This document shows, in pieces, positions 49,584-58,227 of a stretch of DNA of 58,227 bases. Every line of letters begins with the position of its first letter. Within the stretch, counting starts at the first letter, position 1. The translations under genes were made by a program, and so were the position numbers. The notes below the pieces were generated by a model. That model was given only the letters and a program-made list of their open reading frames with translations, did no database searches and had not been told where the DNA came from. The stretch is from positions 1-58,227 of the forward strand of contig PXSB01000054.1 in assembly GCA_003023185.1 (NCBI GenBank). The letters run 5' to 3'. This DNA comes from Halobacteriales archaeon QS_9_67_17. Lineage in GTDB: Archaea > Halobacteriota > Halobacteria > Halobacteriales > Haloarculaceae.

Positions 49584-50426
49584 ATGATCGACGCGGCACA
49601 CGTCGTCTACGTCGGAGAGGGGACGCTACTGCCGGACGACGAGACGTTCGCCGTCCGGACCGTCGCCGACCCGAGCGAGGTGTATCCCGAACTCGAAACG
49701 GCCGAGGTCGACTGCGTCGTCTGTGACGCTCGCGTCGACTGGGCGGCGCTCGACGTCGGCCTCGACGACCGATTCAACGACGTGCCGTTCGTGGTGTACG
49801 GCGAGGCCACGCCGGAGCGGATCGAGCGCACCGACGACGCGGTCGACGCGCTGGTGCCTCGCGGTGCCAGCGACGCCTACGTCGCCGCGCGCATCCGCGA
49901 CGTCGTCGCCGACGGCGACCGACGCGAGACGCGTCTCGAACGCGTCGACGCCCGATTCTATGCCCTCGCGGAGAGCATCAACGCCGGCATCGTCACCGTC
50001 GACACGGACGGCATCGTCCAGTTCGCCAATCCCGGCATCGAGTCGATCCTCGGCTGGGATCCCGAGGAGTTAGAGGGCGGCCCGGTGACGAGGCTCGTTC
50101 CCGAGCGTCTCGTCTCACAGCACCACGAGGGGATCGAACGGTATCTCGACACCGGCGAGCGCACCATCAACTGGGCCGGTACGGAGTTTCCGGCGGTGAG
50201 CGAATCCGGCGACGAGGTGTCGCTCACGCTCGCGCTCGGCGAGTTCGAACACGCGGGGGACCGCTATCTCAGCGCCATCGTCTCCGAGCGACCGGACGAC
50301 ATCGACGCCGACCGGCTTCGAGACGAACTCGAAACGGCACGCGAGGCGATTGCATCGCTGCCGGACGAGGACTCCGGAGCCGTCGCGGCCGCGCTCCAGC
50401 GAGTGCGGGACCTCCTCGACGAGTAG
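49584..50426 (+). CDS. receiver-like plus PAS sensor protein lacking a kinase domain
   Basis: N-terminal degenerate receiver-like region, PAS LAESINAGIVTVDTDGIVQFANPGIESILGWDPEELEGGPVTRLVPERL; ends after a short helix. Confidence 0.8.
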   Translation: MIDAAHVVYVGEGTLLPDDETFAVRTVADPSEVYPELETAEVDCVVCDARVDWAALDVGLDDRFNDVPFVVYGEATPERIERTDDAVDALVPRGASDAYVAARIRDVVADGDRRETRLERVDARFYALAESINAGIVTVDTDGIVQFANPGIESILGWDPEELEGGPVTRLVPERLVSQHHEGIERYLDTGERTINWAGTEFPAVSESGDEVSLTLALGEFEHAGDRYLSAIVSERPDDIDADRLRDELETAREAIASLPDEDSGAVAAALQRVRDLLDE

Positions 50427-50621
50427 GTCGACGCGGATCCGTTCGCTGGACCGTATCCCCGGACTTCGGCCCGTCACGACCCTATCTGTGTCAGATAAGC
50501 TGCGTTCGGTCCCCCGTGTTATATGTTCGATTGGTGAGTAGCTCGTCCCGATGGACAGCGAGCCGAGACGGCGAAACACTCCCCGAGCGGACGGCACCCC
50601 CCGACTCCCCGACGACAGTCG

Positions 50622-51002
50622 ATGAGCGACGACGCAGACGGCGGTCAGTCGGTGTCCGCGTTTGTCCCCGTCGAAGACTCGACGGACCGGCAGTCGGACG
50701 ACCGCGGATCGCCGGTCCAGACAGATTCGGAGCAGGCGACGGACGACGCGGCCGAAGCGTCGACGGACGGAACGGTCGACGCAAAAGCAGAGTCGGTCGG
50801 CGATGCCAGCGCGGAAGCGGAGGAAGATATCGCCGCCGCGCTCAACGAACTCGCCGCGCGTGGCGAGGAGGCCGCCGGAGATGTCGATGCGGCGCTCGAT
50901 GAACTCGTCGCACGCGGCGAAGCAGCCGACGGGGATATCGACGCCGCGCTCGACGAACTCGCGGACCGTGGCACGCGAACGGACGAGGCTACCGAGGAGT
51001 AG
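50622..51002 (+). CDS. small acidic protein with three 18-aa tandem repeats
   Basis: DIAAALNELAARGEEAAG / DVDAALDELVARGEAADG / DIDAALDELADRGTRTDE at 50826-50987. Confidence 0.65.
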   Translation: MSDDADGGQSVSAFVPVEDSTDRQSDDRGSPVQTDSEQATDDAAEASTDGTVDAKAESVGDASAEAEEDIAAALNELAARGEEAAGDVDAALDELVARGEAADGDIDAALDELADRGTRTDEATEE

Positions 51003-51059
51003 CGGTGAGTTCCTGTCGCGAGCCAGTGGGAGTATCGAGGCGGAAGAGTGGGTTCGGGC

Positions 51060-51416
51060 TTAGAACGTGATGATTTCGTAGTCGTCGTCGACGAGCGACC
51101 GGATGCTCGGGTGGCCGTCGTGGTCGTCGAGCGCGACGATACCCGCGTCGTCCACCGCGTCTTCGACGCCGAACGCGCCGGCGCAGTAGTCACAGGCCAC
51201 CGCGTCGCCTTTTACCGCCTGATACAGTTCGTGATAGTCGCTCTCCGGGTCTTCGAGTTCTGGAATCCACTGTGTCCCGGCGCCGTCGAAGACGAGTTCG
51301 AGTTCGTCGTCCTCGTTCTGGGCGAACTCCTTGGCCGTCTCCAGCCCGTTCACGACGCGACCGAGATTTCCGTGTCCGTCCGTGTCTGCGAGGATTACGA
51401 CTGCTGCTTTCGCCAT
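51060..51416 (-). CDS. DsrE-like family protein
   Basis: KAAVVILADTDGHGNLGRVVNGLETAKEFAQNEDDELELVFDGAGTQWIPEL...VACDYCAGAFGV. Confidence 0.82.
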   Translation of the reverse strand: MAKAAVVILADTDGHGNLGRVVNGLETAKEFAQNEDDELELVFDGAGTQWIPELEDPESDYHELYQAVKGDAVACDYCAGAFGVEDAVDDAGIVALDDHDGHPSIRSLVDDDYEIITF

Positions 51417-51571
51417 TGCAGTTCGGCGTAAATCGGTGGTGGTTATAGGCGACGCGCGGCTGTGTGAGCGGGGCGGGACTCCGGTACACAATCGTGAGAG
51501 ATACCGAACCGAGCAGTCGTGACGGCTGAACTGCACGCTCACGGGGTCGGCGCGGGCAGACCGCTCTCGAC

Positions 51572-52171
51572 TCAGAGGCTCGCCGGGTCGATCTGTCGGC
51601 CGACCAAGACGAGGTTCCCGAGCAACAGCACGGCGGCAATCGGCAACAGGAACTGGAAGAGTGTCACGACGATGCCCGACGCCTGAAGGCCGAGGAGAAT
51701 CAGCACGACCGGGCCACAGCAGGCCGTGCCCGACAGCACTGCCGGAACACTCGCGAGGAGGCCGGACGACGAGGAGCCGAGTCCGCAGGCGACGGACTGT
51801 CGCCACGCGAGATACGTGAAGCCGACGTTCAGCCCGACCAAGCCGGCGATACCGAGTCCCAACACCGTGTTGAGCGAGAACAGGTACGTGATCGGGCCAA
51901 CCGACAGGCGCGCGACGGGCGTGAAGGAGAACGGCCCCAGCTCCGGCCGGAAGAACTTCTCGAAGGTGCCCGTGACGACTGTCACGTCGAATCCGCCGGT
52001 ACCCGGCGCGAGATGGCCGAGTGCGTACAGGTAGATCAGGAAGTACGCGAGGGTCGTCCCGCCGACGACGAGCGTCGCGTCGGGACGGCGAAACACCGCC
52101 ATCGCGGCCGCGACGGTCCGGGAGAGCGCAGCTCTGACCCGGGCGAGCGGAACGTCGCTACGCGTAGACAT
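51572..52171 (-). CDS. polytopic membrane protein (Cys-pair TM motif)
   Basis: SSSSGLLASVPAVLSGTACCGPVVLILLGLQASGIVVTLFQFLLPIAAVLLLGNL. Confidence 0.78.
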   Translation of the reverse strand: MSTRSDVPLARVRAALSRTVAAAMAVFRRPDATLVVGGTTLAYFLIYLYALGHLAPGTGGFDVTVVTGTFEKFFRPELGPFSFTPVARLSVGPITYLFSLNTVLGLGIAGLVGLNVGFTYLAWRQSVACGLGSSSSGLLASVPAVLSGTACCGPVVLILLGLQASGIVVTLFQFLLPIAAVLLLGNLVLVGRQIDPASL

Positions 52172-53282
52172 CGGTATCGGGGTAGAAGCCGAGCCACGCG
52201 AACCACATCGCGTCGAACGCGTGAATTCTCGTGAGCGGCAGCGCGTCCGGGTCGTGCGAGGAATCACCGACCGACACCGTCTCACCGTCGACCGTGACCG
52301 TCTGCTCGTCGGGGTTCAGATAGACGTAGCCCGTGTCCAGTCGCGGGTCGGAGACTGCGACGACCGGTGTCCCGCCCAGTTCGCCTGTCACGACTCGCTC
52401 TTCGAGGAGCCGGGACTTGTCGAACGCGACCGCGCCGGCGGTGGTTCGGGCACCCACGAAGACGCGCTTCTTACTGAATCGGTCGGCCTGTTCGAGCGTG
52501 TCGAACAGCGTCCCCTCACTGTCGTAGTAGCCCGCACGTGGATTGTACCCCCCGTACGGGTCTCTGCCGTAGTTCTTGGCGAACCCTGTCTCCGTCGAGA
52601 GCACCTGCGTGTCGGGGTGGAGATCCCGCCACTGCTCCCACGTCGTCCACACGAGCCCGAACTCCCGCAGCGACCGCGTGCCGGGGCCCGGATTCCACGG
52701 TCCCGGTATCGACGTGGCGAGCATCTGTGGCCACCACGCCTCCGTCGCCCGGTCGTACATCACGAGATTGTTGTTGATCAGCCGGCCGGAGACGCCGAAG
52801 GTCGTCGCCCCGCGCTCGAACCCTTGGACGGTCCCGGTGAGCGGACAGTACGTCACCGCGACGGGGAGGTCGCCGAGCCTGTCGTTGACTATCTCGTGTT
52901 GGACGAGGATCTTCTGTGGATACGCCTTGGCGGCGCCGTTCAATGCGACGCCGAACACTGGGTCGCCGGGGTCGAGAAAGTCGACGCCATCGGCCCCGAC
53001 GAACGCCGGATCGTCGATAGACGGAATACCATCCTTCGGTGGACCTCCCGAGACCGCGAGCGACTCGAAGTCGCCCGGATCCCGCGACAGCGACAACACC
53101 TCGTCGGTCGTCGGAACCGGCGCGTCGGCGACGGACGCGGCGGTCGGTGTTGGCGTCTCCGTGGCCGTCGCCGTGTCGGTCGCGGTCGGGGTGTCCTCCG
53201 ATCCGACATCTGCGTCGCTCGCACACCCCGCGAGCGCACCGAGTCCGGCGGTCGCGACGAACTGGCGTCGAGTGAGCCGCAT
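52158..53282 (-). CDS. DUF3179-family secreted lipoprotein
   Basis: RRQFVATAGLGALAGCAS; VTYCPLTGTVQGFER, GRLINNNLVMYDRATEAWWPQML, FAKNYGRDPYGGY. Confidence 0.85.
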   Translation of the reverse strand: MRLTRRQFVATAGLGALAGCASDADVGSEDTPTATDTATATETPTPTAASVADAPVPTTDEVLSLSRDPGDFESLAVSGGPPKDGIPSIDDPAFVGADGVDFLDPGDPVFGVALNGAAKAYPQKILVQHEIVNDRLGDLPVAVTYCPLTGTVQGFERGATTFGVSGRLINNNLVMYDRATEAWWPQMLATSIPGPWNPGPGTRSLREFGLVWTTWEQWRDLHPDTQVLSTETGFAKNYGRDPYGGYNPRAGYYDSEGTLFDTLEQADRFSKKRVFVGARTTAGAVAFDKSRLLEERVVTGELGGTPVVAVSDPRLDTGYVYLNPDEQTVTVDGETVSVGDSSHDPDALPLTRIHAFDAMWFAWLGFYPDTDVYA

Positions 53283-53439
53283 TACCGGATAGGAAGGAGT
53301 ACCGCGGATTAACGCTTGAGCGAACGTGTATACTGCTCACACACGCAGTCGGGTTCACGGGAGGAACGGAGTAGAGAGCCTGAGGGAGTGAGCGAACGTG
53401 GAGCGTTCGCGAACTACGCAGGGGGGGGAAACAAGGTGA

Positions 53440-53459
53440 CGGGCCCTGCGAGATTTGAA
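53440..53459 (-). other. tRNA 3'-end fragment, att-like
   Basis: Minus-strand TTCAAATCTCGCAGGGCCCG matches 17/20 to the T-loop/acceptor 3' end of tRNA-Arg (TTCAAATCCCTCAGGGCTCG). Confidence 0.5.
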
Positions 53460-53547
53460 CCGGAGTCATGTCCCTCGCGCTGCTCGCTCGTGACAGGATT
53501 CAACTCCCGCTGCTCGCACTGCTCGTCGCGTTTGCTCCTCGCAGAAG

Positions 53548-53622
53548 CGAGCCCTGAGGGATTTGAACCCCCGGCAACGTGGTCCGAAGCCACGCACTCT
53601 GTCCAGGCTGAGCTAAGGGCCC
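53548..53622 (-). tRNA. tRNA-Arg (TCG anticodon)
   Basis: GGGCCCTTAGCTCAGCCTGGACAGAGTGCGTGGCTTCGGACCACGTTGCCGGGGGTTCAAATCCCTCAGGGCTCG folds as a cloverleaf; anticodon stem CGTGG/CCACG, loop CTTCGGA. Confidence 0.93.
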
Positions 53623-53676
53623 GCAACCGCTCGTAGCGCGGTGCCCGTCAAAAGCCCTTCCATCGTCGGTCCCACA

Positions 53677-53858
53677 GTGTTCAGATACGCGTCGCGTCGC
53701 TCGACCAAGCAACTGTGATGGGTGGGACTGAAAGGGGCCGGGCGCTACGGGAAGCACGGCGACGTAAGCACTGCAGCCCGACCGACGGGAGGGCGAAGCG
53801 CGCAGCGAGCCGCGCGACCGTAGCGTCCGGGGGCTTTCTATACCCCGTCGATGACTCA
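53677..53858 (+). repeat. dispersed intergenic repeat family, copy D
   Basis: gtgttcagatacgcgtcgcgtcgctcgacc...gatgggtgggactgaaaggggccgggcgctacgggaagcacggcgacgtaagcactgcagcccgaccga...cgcgcgaccgtagcgtccgggggctttctatacccc. Confidence 0.8.
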
Positions 53859-53939
53859 TCCAATTAAATCTCCCTTATGTGAATACCGTCTTTATCGCCG
53901 ACCGACGCGTTCAAGCCAGCGCCGCCGCACGCGGGGTGC

Positions 53940-54791
53940 ATGGAGCGTCCACGCGGGCTGCTCGAAATCACCCGGCCCGGTAACGCGGTCGTCGCCGGCG
54001 TCTTGACCGGGATCGGTGCGTTCGTGGCCGGTGCCGGCGACGCCGCCGGTCTGTTCGTGGACGCGTCGCCGACGGTGGGTGCGGCCACGGCCGTGCTCGC
54101 GACCGTCTTCGCCGTCGGGGCCGGCAACGCCATCAACGACTACTTCGACCGCGAGATCGACCGCGTCAATCGCCCGGAGCGTCCCATCCCGCGAGGGGCG
54201 GTCTCGCCGCGTGGCGCGCTCACGTTCGCGGTCGTGCTGTTCCTCGTCGCGACCGGACTGGCGCTCGTTCTGCCGGCGCTCGCGGTCGGCATCGCGGCGT
54301 TCAACCTCGCGGCACTGGTCGCGTACACGGAGCTGTTCAAGGGGCTTCCCGGCGTCGGAAACGTTGTCGTCGCGTATCTCGGCGGGTCGACGTTCCTCTT
54401 CGGCGGCGCGGCGGTCGGCGGCGCGCTCGGCCCGGTCGTCGTGCTCGCGGCGCTGGCGGCGCTCGCGACGTTCGCCCGAGAGGTGGTCAAGGACGTAGAG
54501 GACACCGTCGGCGACCGCGAGGAGGGGCTCTCGACGCTTCCCATCGCGGTCGGCGAACAGGCCGCGCTCCGGATGGCGGCGGGCGCACTCGTCGCCGGCG
54601 TGCTCGCCAGCCCGGCTCCGTATCTGCTCGCCGGCTTCGGCCCGGCGTATCTGGTCGCCGTCGCGGTCGCCGACGCGGTGATGCTGGCGGCCGGCTACCG
54701 GAGTTTCGCCGACGCGAGCCGCGGACAGGCGTGGCTGAAGTACGGCCAGCTCCTCGCGGCGGGTGCGTTCGTTCTGGGCCGAATCGCGTGA
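53940..54791 (+). CDS. UbiA-type prenyltransferase (likely digeranylgeranylglyceryl phosphate synthase)
   Basis: ITRPGNAVVAGVLTGIGAFVAG; GNAINDYFDREIDRVNRPERPIPRGAVSPR; FAREVVKDVEDTVGDREEGLSTLPIAVG. Confidence 0.92.
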   Translation: MERPRGLLEITRPGNAVVAGVLTGIGAFVAGAGDAAGLFVDASPTVGAATAVLATVFAVGAGNAINDYFDREIDRVNRPERPIPRGAVSPRGALTFAVVLFLVATGLALVLPALAVGIAAFNLAALVAYTELFKGLPGVGNVVVAYLGGSTFLFGGAAVGGALGPVVVLAALAALATFAREVVKDVEDTVGDREEGLSTLPIAVGEQAALRMAAGALVAGVLASPAPYLLAGFGPAYLVAVAVADAVMLAAGYRSFADASRGQAWLKYGQLLAAGAFVLGRIA

Positions 54792-54924
54792 GCCGACCCC
54801 AGTGGCGAGGGAAATATTCCGGAATCTGTCCGTACAAACAAAAACGCTAAATGCGAGTCGGGTAGGAAATAGAACACAATGGATGGGCGCGTCCGCCGGC
54901 GAACGTCGCGGTCGGAGGACCGCG

Positions 54925-55530
54925 ATGTATGATCTCGGCGGCCCGCTTAGCGGGACCGAGGTCGACCCCGGGACGAATCTGCTGTTGACCGGGCCTCCCC
55001 TGAGTGGCAAGATTTCTCTGGGGCACGATCTGCTCGAAGCGGGTCTCAATGCCGGTGGAGGCGGCATCGTCGTCTCCAACGAACACAGTGCCGACCGTAT
55101 CCGCGCCGAACACGAGGGCCTCTTCGAGTACGACGCGCCGCTCGGCGTCGTCGACTGCGTCACGAAACATCAGGGACAGGGGACGATTGCCGACACCGAC
55201 CTCGTCCAGTACGCCTCCTCGCCGGAGGACATGACCGGCGTCGGGATCGACTTCTCCGAACTGCTCGAGGACTTTTACGTGAACCGCGACCTCGCGCGGA
55301 ACCGCGCGCTGTTCGTCTCCGTCTCGACGCTGCTGATGTACTCCGACCTCCAGACCGTCTTCCGGTTCCTCCACGTGTTCACGAGCCGGGTCGAGAACGC
55401 CGATGCGCTCGGGCTGTACGTCGTGCAGTCGGGCGCTCACGACGAGCAGGCGATGAACACGCTGTCACAGCTGTTCGACGGCGTCATCGAGACGGACGCC
55501 GACGGCGACATCTCGACGAATCTGCCCTGA
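54925..55530 (+). CDS. RecA-superfamily (KaiC-like) ATPase, haloarchaeal HTR-like type
   Basis: GTNLLLTGPPLSGKISLGHDLLEAGLNAGGGGIVVSNEHSADRI; FVSVSTLLMYSDLQTVFRFLHVF. Confidence 0.78.
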   Translation: MYDLGGPLSGTEVDPGTNLLLTGPPLSGKISLGHDLLEAGLNAGGGGIVVSNEHSADRIRAEHEGLFEYDAPLGVVDCVTKHQGQGTIADTDLVQYASSPEDMTGVGIDFSELLEDFYVNRDLARNRALFVSVSTLLMYSDLQTVFRFLHVFTSRVENADALGLYVVQSGAHDEQAMNTLSQLFDGVIETDADGDISTNLP

Positions 55531-55580
55531 CCGTCGGAGCCGACCCCACGCTTTTCGGCCTGCCGCGTCTTCACCCATCC

Positions 55581-55991
55581 GTGCCAATCGACAGCGACGA
55601 GGAACTGCGCGAGATACTCGACGGCGACACCATCGCGGTCATCGGCTGTTCGACATCGCCCGGCAAGGCCGCCCACGGGGTGCCGCGGTATCTACAGGAG
55701 CACGGCTACGACATCGTTCCGGTGAATCCGACGGCCGACGAGGTGCTCGGCGAACGGGCGTACGACTCACTCTCCGAGATCGAGGAGTCGGTAGATATCG
55801 TGGACGTGTTCCGCCCGAGCGACGAGGTGCCGGGGATCGTCGACGAGGTGCTGGCGCGCGACGACGGCGACACCGTGTGGCTCCAACTGAACATCCGTGA
55901 CGACGAGGCCGGCGAGCGGGTCGAAGCCTCCGGTCGCCGGTTCGTGCAGGATAGCTGTATCAAAGTCGAACACGAACGGTTGGTCGGGTAG
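55581..55991 (+). CDS. CoA-binding domain protein
   Basis: IAVIGCSTSPGKAAHGVPRYLQEHGYDIVPVNPTADEVLGERAYDSLSEI; GTG start. Confidence 0.93.
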   Translation: MPIDSDEELREILDGDTIAVIGCSTSPGKAAHGVPRYLQEHGYDIVPVNPTADEVLGERAYDSLSEIEESVDIVDVFRPSDEVPGIVDEVLARDDGDTVWLQLNIRDDEAGERVEASGRRFVQDSCIKVEHERLVG

Positions 55992-57047
55992 CTACTGCTG
56001 CTCTTCGATCCGGTTGCGGATGGGCGCGACTACCTCCTCCGCGACGGCGTACGGGTCAGTCTCCTTCGCGACGACGGCATCGACGTAGGCGTCGAGTCCG
56101 CCGCGTGTGTCGATCTCCGTCTGCACGAGGTCGGCGGCTTCCTCGCGTAGCAGTCGTCGTATCTCCTCGGCGTACCGTTCGCGCCGGCGCGATTCCAGCT
56201 CGCCCGACGACGCCAGCCACTCGCGGTGGTCGTGCAGCGTGCCGAGGAACTCCTCGACCCCGTCACCGCGCTTTGCGACCGTCTCGACGATGGGAGGCGT
56301 CCACCCGTCGTCCTCGTCGTCGGCGCCGCCCGTCGGATCGTCGTCTCGTCCGGCGTCGGCCCCGTGGTGGCCGGCCGTTCCGGCGAGCGGCGAGGCGTCC
56401 CGCATGTGGACCATCTCCTTCAGTTCCTTCACCGTGCGGTCCGCTCCGTCGAGGTCGGCCTTGTTGACGACGAACACGTCGGCGATCTCGAGGATGCCGG
56501 CTTTCAGCATCTGCACGTCGTCGCCGGAGGAGGGCGGGACGAGCACGGCCACGGTGTCGGCCGTACCGACGATGTCCACCTCGTTTTGGCCCGCGCCGAC
56601 CGTCTCGATGATGATTCGGTCCTTGCCGAAGGCGTCGAGCGCCTTCACGGCGTCCGTCGTCGCCGTCGAGAGCCCGCCGAGCGTGCCCCGAGCGGACATC
56701 GACCGGAAGAACACGTCCATGTCACCGACGTTCGAGGCCATCCGGATGCGGTCGCCCAGCACCGCCCCGCCGGAGAACGGCGAGGAGGGGTCGATGGCGA
56801 TGACGCCGACCGTCTCGCCGCGCTCGCGGTACGTCTCCGCCATCTTGTCCACGAGCGTCGACTTGCCGGCCCCGGGTGAGCCGGTGACGCCGACGACAGT
56901 CGCGCCGCCAGTGTGCTCGTGGAGTTCGCTCACCAACTCGCGGTAGCCGGGCGCGCGGTTCTCGATCTTGGAGATGACGCGGGCGAGCGCCCGGTGTTTG
57001 CCGGCGAGCAGGTCGTCGATGAGGGCTGCCGTCTCCGCCTGACTCAT
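55992..57047 (-). CDS. meaB: methylmalonyl-CoA mutase-associated GTPase
   Basis: VVGVTGSPGAGKSTLVDKMAETYRERGETVGVIAIDPSSPFSGGAVLGDRIRM; IIETVGAGQNEVDI; FVVNKADLDGADRT. Confidence 0.95.
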   Translation of the reverse strand: MSQAETAALIDDLLAGKHRALARVISKIENRAPGYRELVSELHEHTGGATVVGVTGSPGAGKSTLVDKMAETYRERGETVGVIAIDPSSPFSGGAVLGDRIRMASNVGDMDVFFRSMSARGTLGGLSTATTDAVKALDAFGKDRIIIETVGAGQNEVDIVGTADTVAVLVPPSSGDDVQMLKAGILEIADVFVVNKADLDGADRTVKELKEMVHMRDASPLAGTAGHHGADAGRDDDPTGGADDEDDGWTPPIVETVAKRGDGVEEFLGTLHDHREWLASSGELESRRRERYAEEIRRLLREEAADLVQTEIDTRGGLDAYVDAVVAKETDPYAVAEEVVAPIRNRIEEQQ

Positions 57048-57463
57048 CGCTCCGGCGCGTTCTCGCGGACGAACTTGATAGCCTCTTCCATCGACGCGCC
57101 GGGCCCGAAGATGCCGCCGACGCCCATCTCCTCCAGTCCATCGCGGTCCTCCTCGGGGATGATACCGCCGAGGAGGATGAGCGTATCCTCGAACGCATCG
57201 TACTGCTCCAGCCCGTCGACTATCTTTGGGATGAGCGTGTTGTGCGCTCCCGAGAGGATAGAGATGCCGAGCACGTCAACGTCCTCTTGCACCGCCGCCT
57301 GCACGATCTCGTCGGGGGACTTGTGTAGTCCGGAGTAGATCACCTCGAAGCCGGCGTCACGGAAGGCGCGGGCGATGACGTGAGCGCCGCGGTCGTGGCC
57401 GTCCAGCCCGACCTTCGCCACCAGACACCGAACTGTTCGTTCCTCGGGGTCCTGCGTGCTCAT
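57044..57463 (-). CDS. methylmalonyl-CoA mutase cobalamin-binding subunit
   Basis: VRCLVAKVGLDGHDRGAHVIARAFRDAGFEVIYSGLHKSPDEIVQAAVQEDVDVLGISILSGAH (DxHxxG). Confidence 0.95.
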   Translation of the reverse strand: MSTQDPEERTVRCLVAKVGLDGHDRGAHVIARAFRDAGFEVIYSGLHKSPDEIVQAAVQEDVDVLGISILSGAHNTLIPKIVDGLEQYDAFEDTLILLGGIIPEEDRDGLEEMGVGGIFGPGASMEEAIKFVRENAPER

Positions 57464-57628
57464 ACCTCCACGTGCGGACCACCGTGGCTTCACAGTTACG
57501 GAGAGTTCGGCGTTCAGTCTACTTGGATCGATGCAAGCGCAGTTTCACTCGACGCCACAGCGGGACGATTCCGTGGCGACCCACGGATGTCCGAAAACGG
57601 AACGGCTACCAAGCCGGCTTTCCAACCG

Positions 57629-58227
57629 ATGGGCATGGCAACTGCGGACGCGTCGGGGGTCGCGAAGCGGCATCCGCGAGCCGTCGCCGCGGTGCTCACC
57701 GTCGTCGGCTACGCGCTCGTGCTCGGCACGCTGTATCTGGGGCTGCCGTTGTATCCGACCATCTCGGAGGCGACCGTCAACGTGCTGGCCGACGCTATCG
57801 CCGTCGTCAACAGCCTCACCGTCGTCTGTCTGATCGCCGGCTGGTACTACATCCGGCAGGGTGACGTACGGAAGCACCGCGCGCTGATGATGAGCGCGTT
57901 CCTGCTCATCCTCGCGTTCCTCGTCATGTACCTGCTCAAGACGGGCGGCGGCGGTCGCAAGGAGTTCGCCGGTCCCGACACGGCGGCGCTGCTCTACTTC
58001 GCCATGCTCGCGGTTCACATCCTCCTCTCGATGGTCTCCGTCCCGCTCGTCCTGTACAACGTCACGGTCGGTCTCACCCACGCGAGGGAGGAGGTGGCGG
58101 AGACGGCACACCGGCGCGTCGGCCGCGTCACGGTCGTCGTGTGGTCGGTGTCGCTCACGCTTGGCGTGCTCGCGTACCTCCTGCTCAACCACGTGTACGG
58201 CTACGAGTTCGTCCGCGTGTCCGGCTT
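57629..58227 (+). CDS. DUF420-family membrane protein, open at window end
   Basis: Four-TM protein with GWYYIRQGDVRKHRALMMSAFLLILAFLVMYLLK...; no stop before 58227. Confidence 0.82.
   Translation, partial: MGMATADASGVAKRHPRAVAAVLTVVGYALVLGTLYLGLPLYPTISEATVNVLADAIAVVNSLTVVCLIAGWYYIRQGDVRKHRALMMSAFLLILAFLVMYLLKTGGGGRKEFAGPDTAALLYFAMLAVHILLSMVSVPLVLYNVTVGLTHAREEVAETAHRRVGRVTVVVWSVSLTLGVLAYLLLNHVYGYEFVRVSG

Noticed and set aside
53414-53859. ORFs such as MRALSSAWTECVASDHVAGGSNPSG...
   Set aside because: Translation through tRNA-Arg and the dispersed repeat; not protein coding.

Overview
Haloarchaeal (high-GC, acidic-proteome) chromosomal window. Housekeeping genes include hisD, a DtxR-family regulator, GINS, priS, deoxyhypusine synthase, an SPFH/NfeD pair, two acs-type genes, a complete Liv-type ABC operon, a phosphomevalonate decarboxylase-type gene, thiE, MscS, tRNA-Arg(TCG), a UbiA-type prenyltransferase, meaB and an mcm B12-binding subunit. 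Main points of interest: (1) a 10-kb surface/signalling region (11.7-22 kb) with three secreted paralogs that share one ~150-aa N-terminal domain but carry different acidic stalks (28-aa TSP3-like repeats, SD repeats, D/S/E plus DEP-rich); the TSP3-like stalk has a 7-unit, 588/585-nt higher-order repeat. (2) An undescribed-looking ~180-bp dispersed intergenic repeat, four copies in the last 32 kb, with a GGGTGGGACTGAAAGGGGCCG core. (3) A recurrent pattern of 'scar' genes whose two ends are intact but whose middle is deleted or frameshifted (Doc-like, E1-alpha, a histidine kinase, a bat-family regulator, coxA, a cupin with a 17-bp tandem duplication, ndh). (4) A bat-type regulator between two acs genes with a catalytically degenerate tyrosine-recombinase domain at its N-terminus. 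(5) A tRNA-Arg followed by an att-like 3' tRNA fragment. Product calls come from motif recognition in the supplied sequence; no database search was run.
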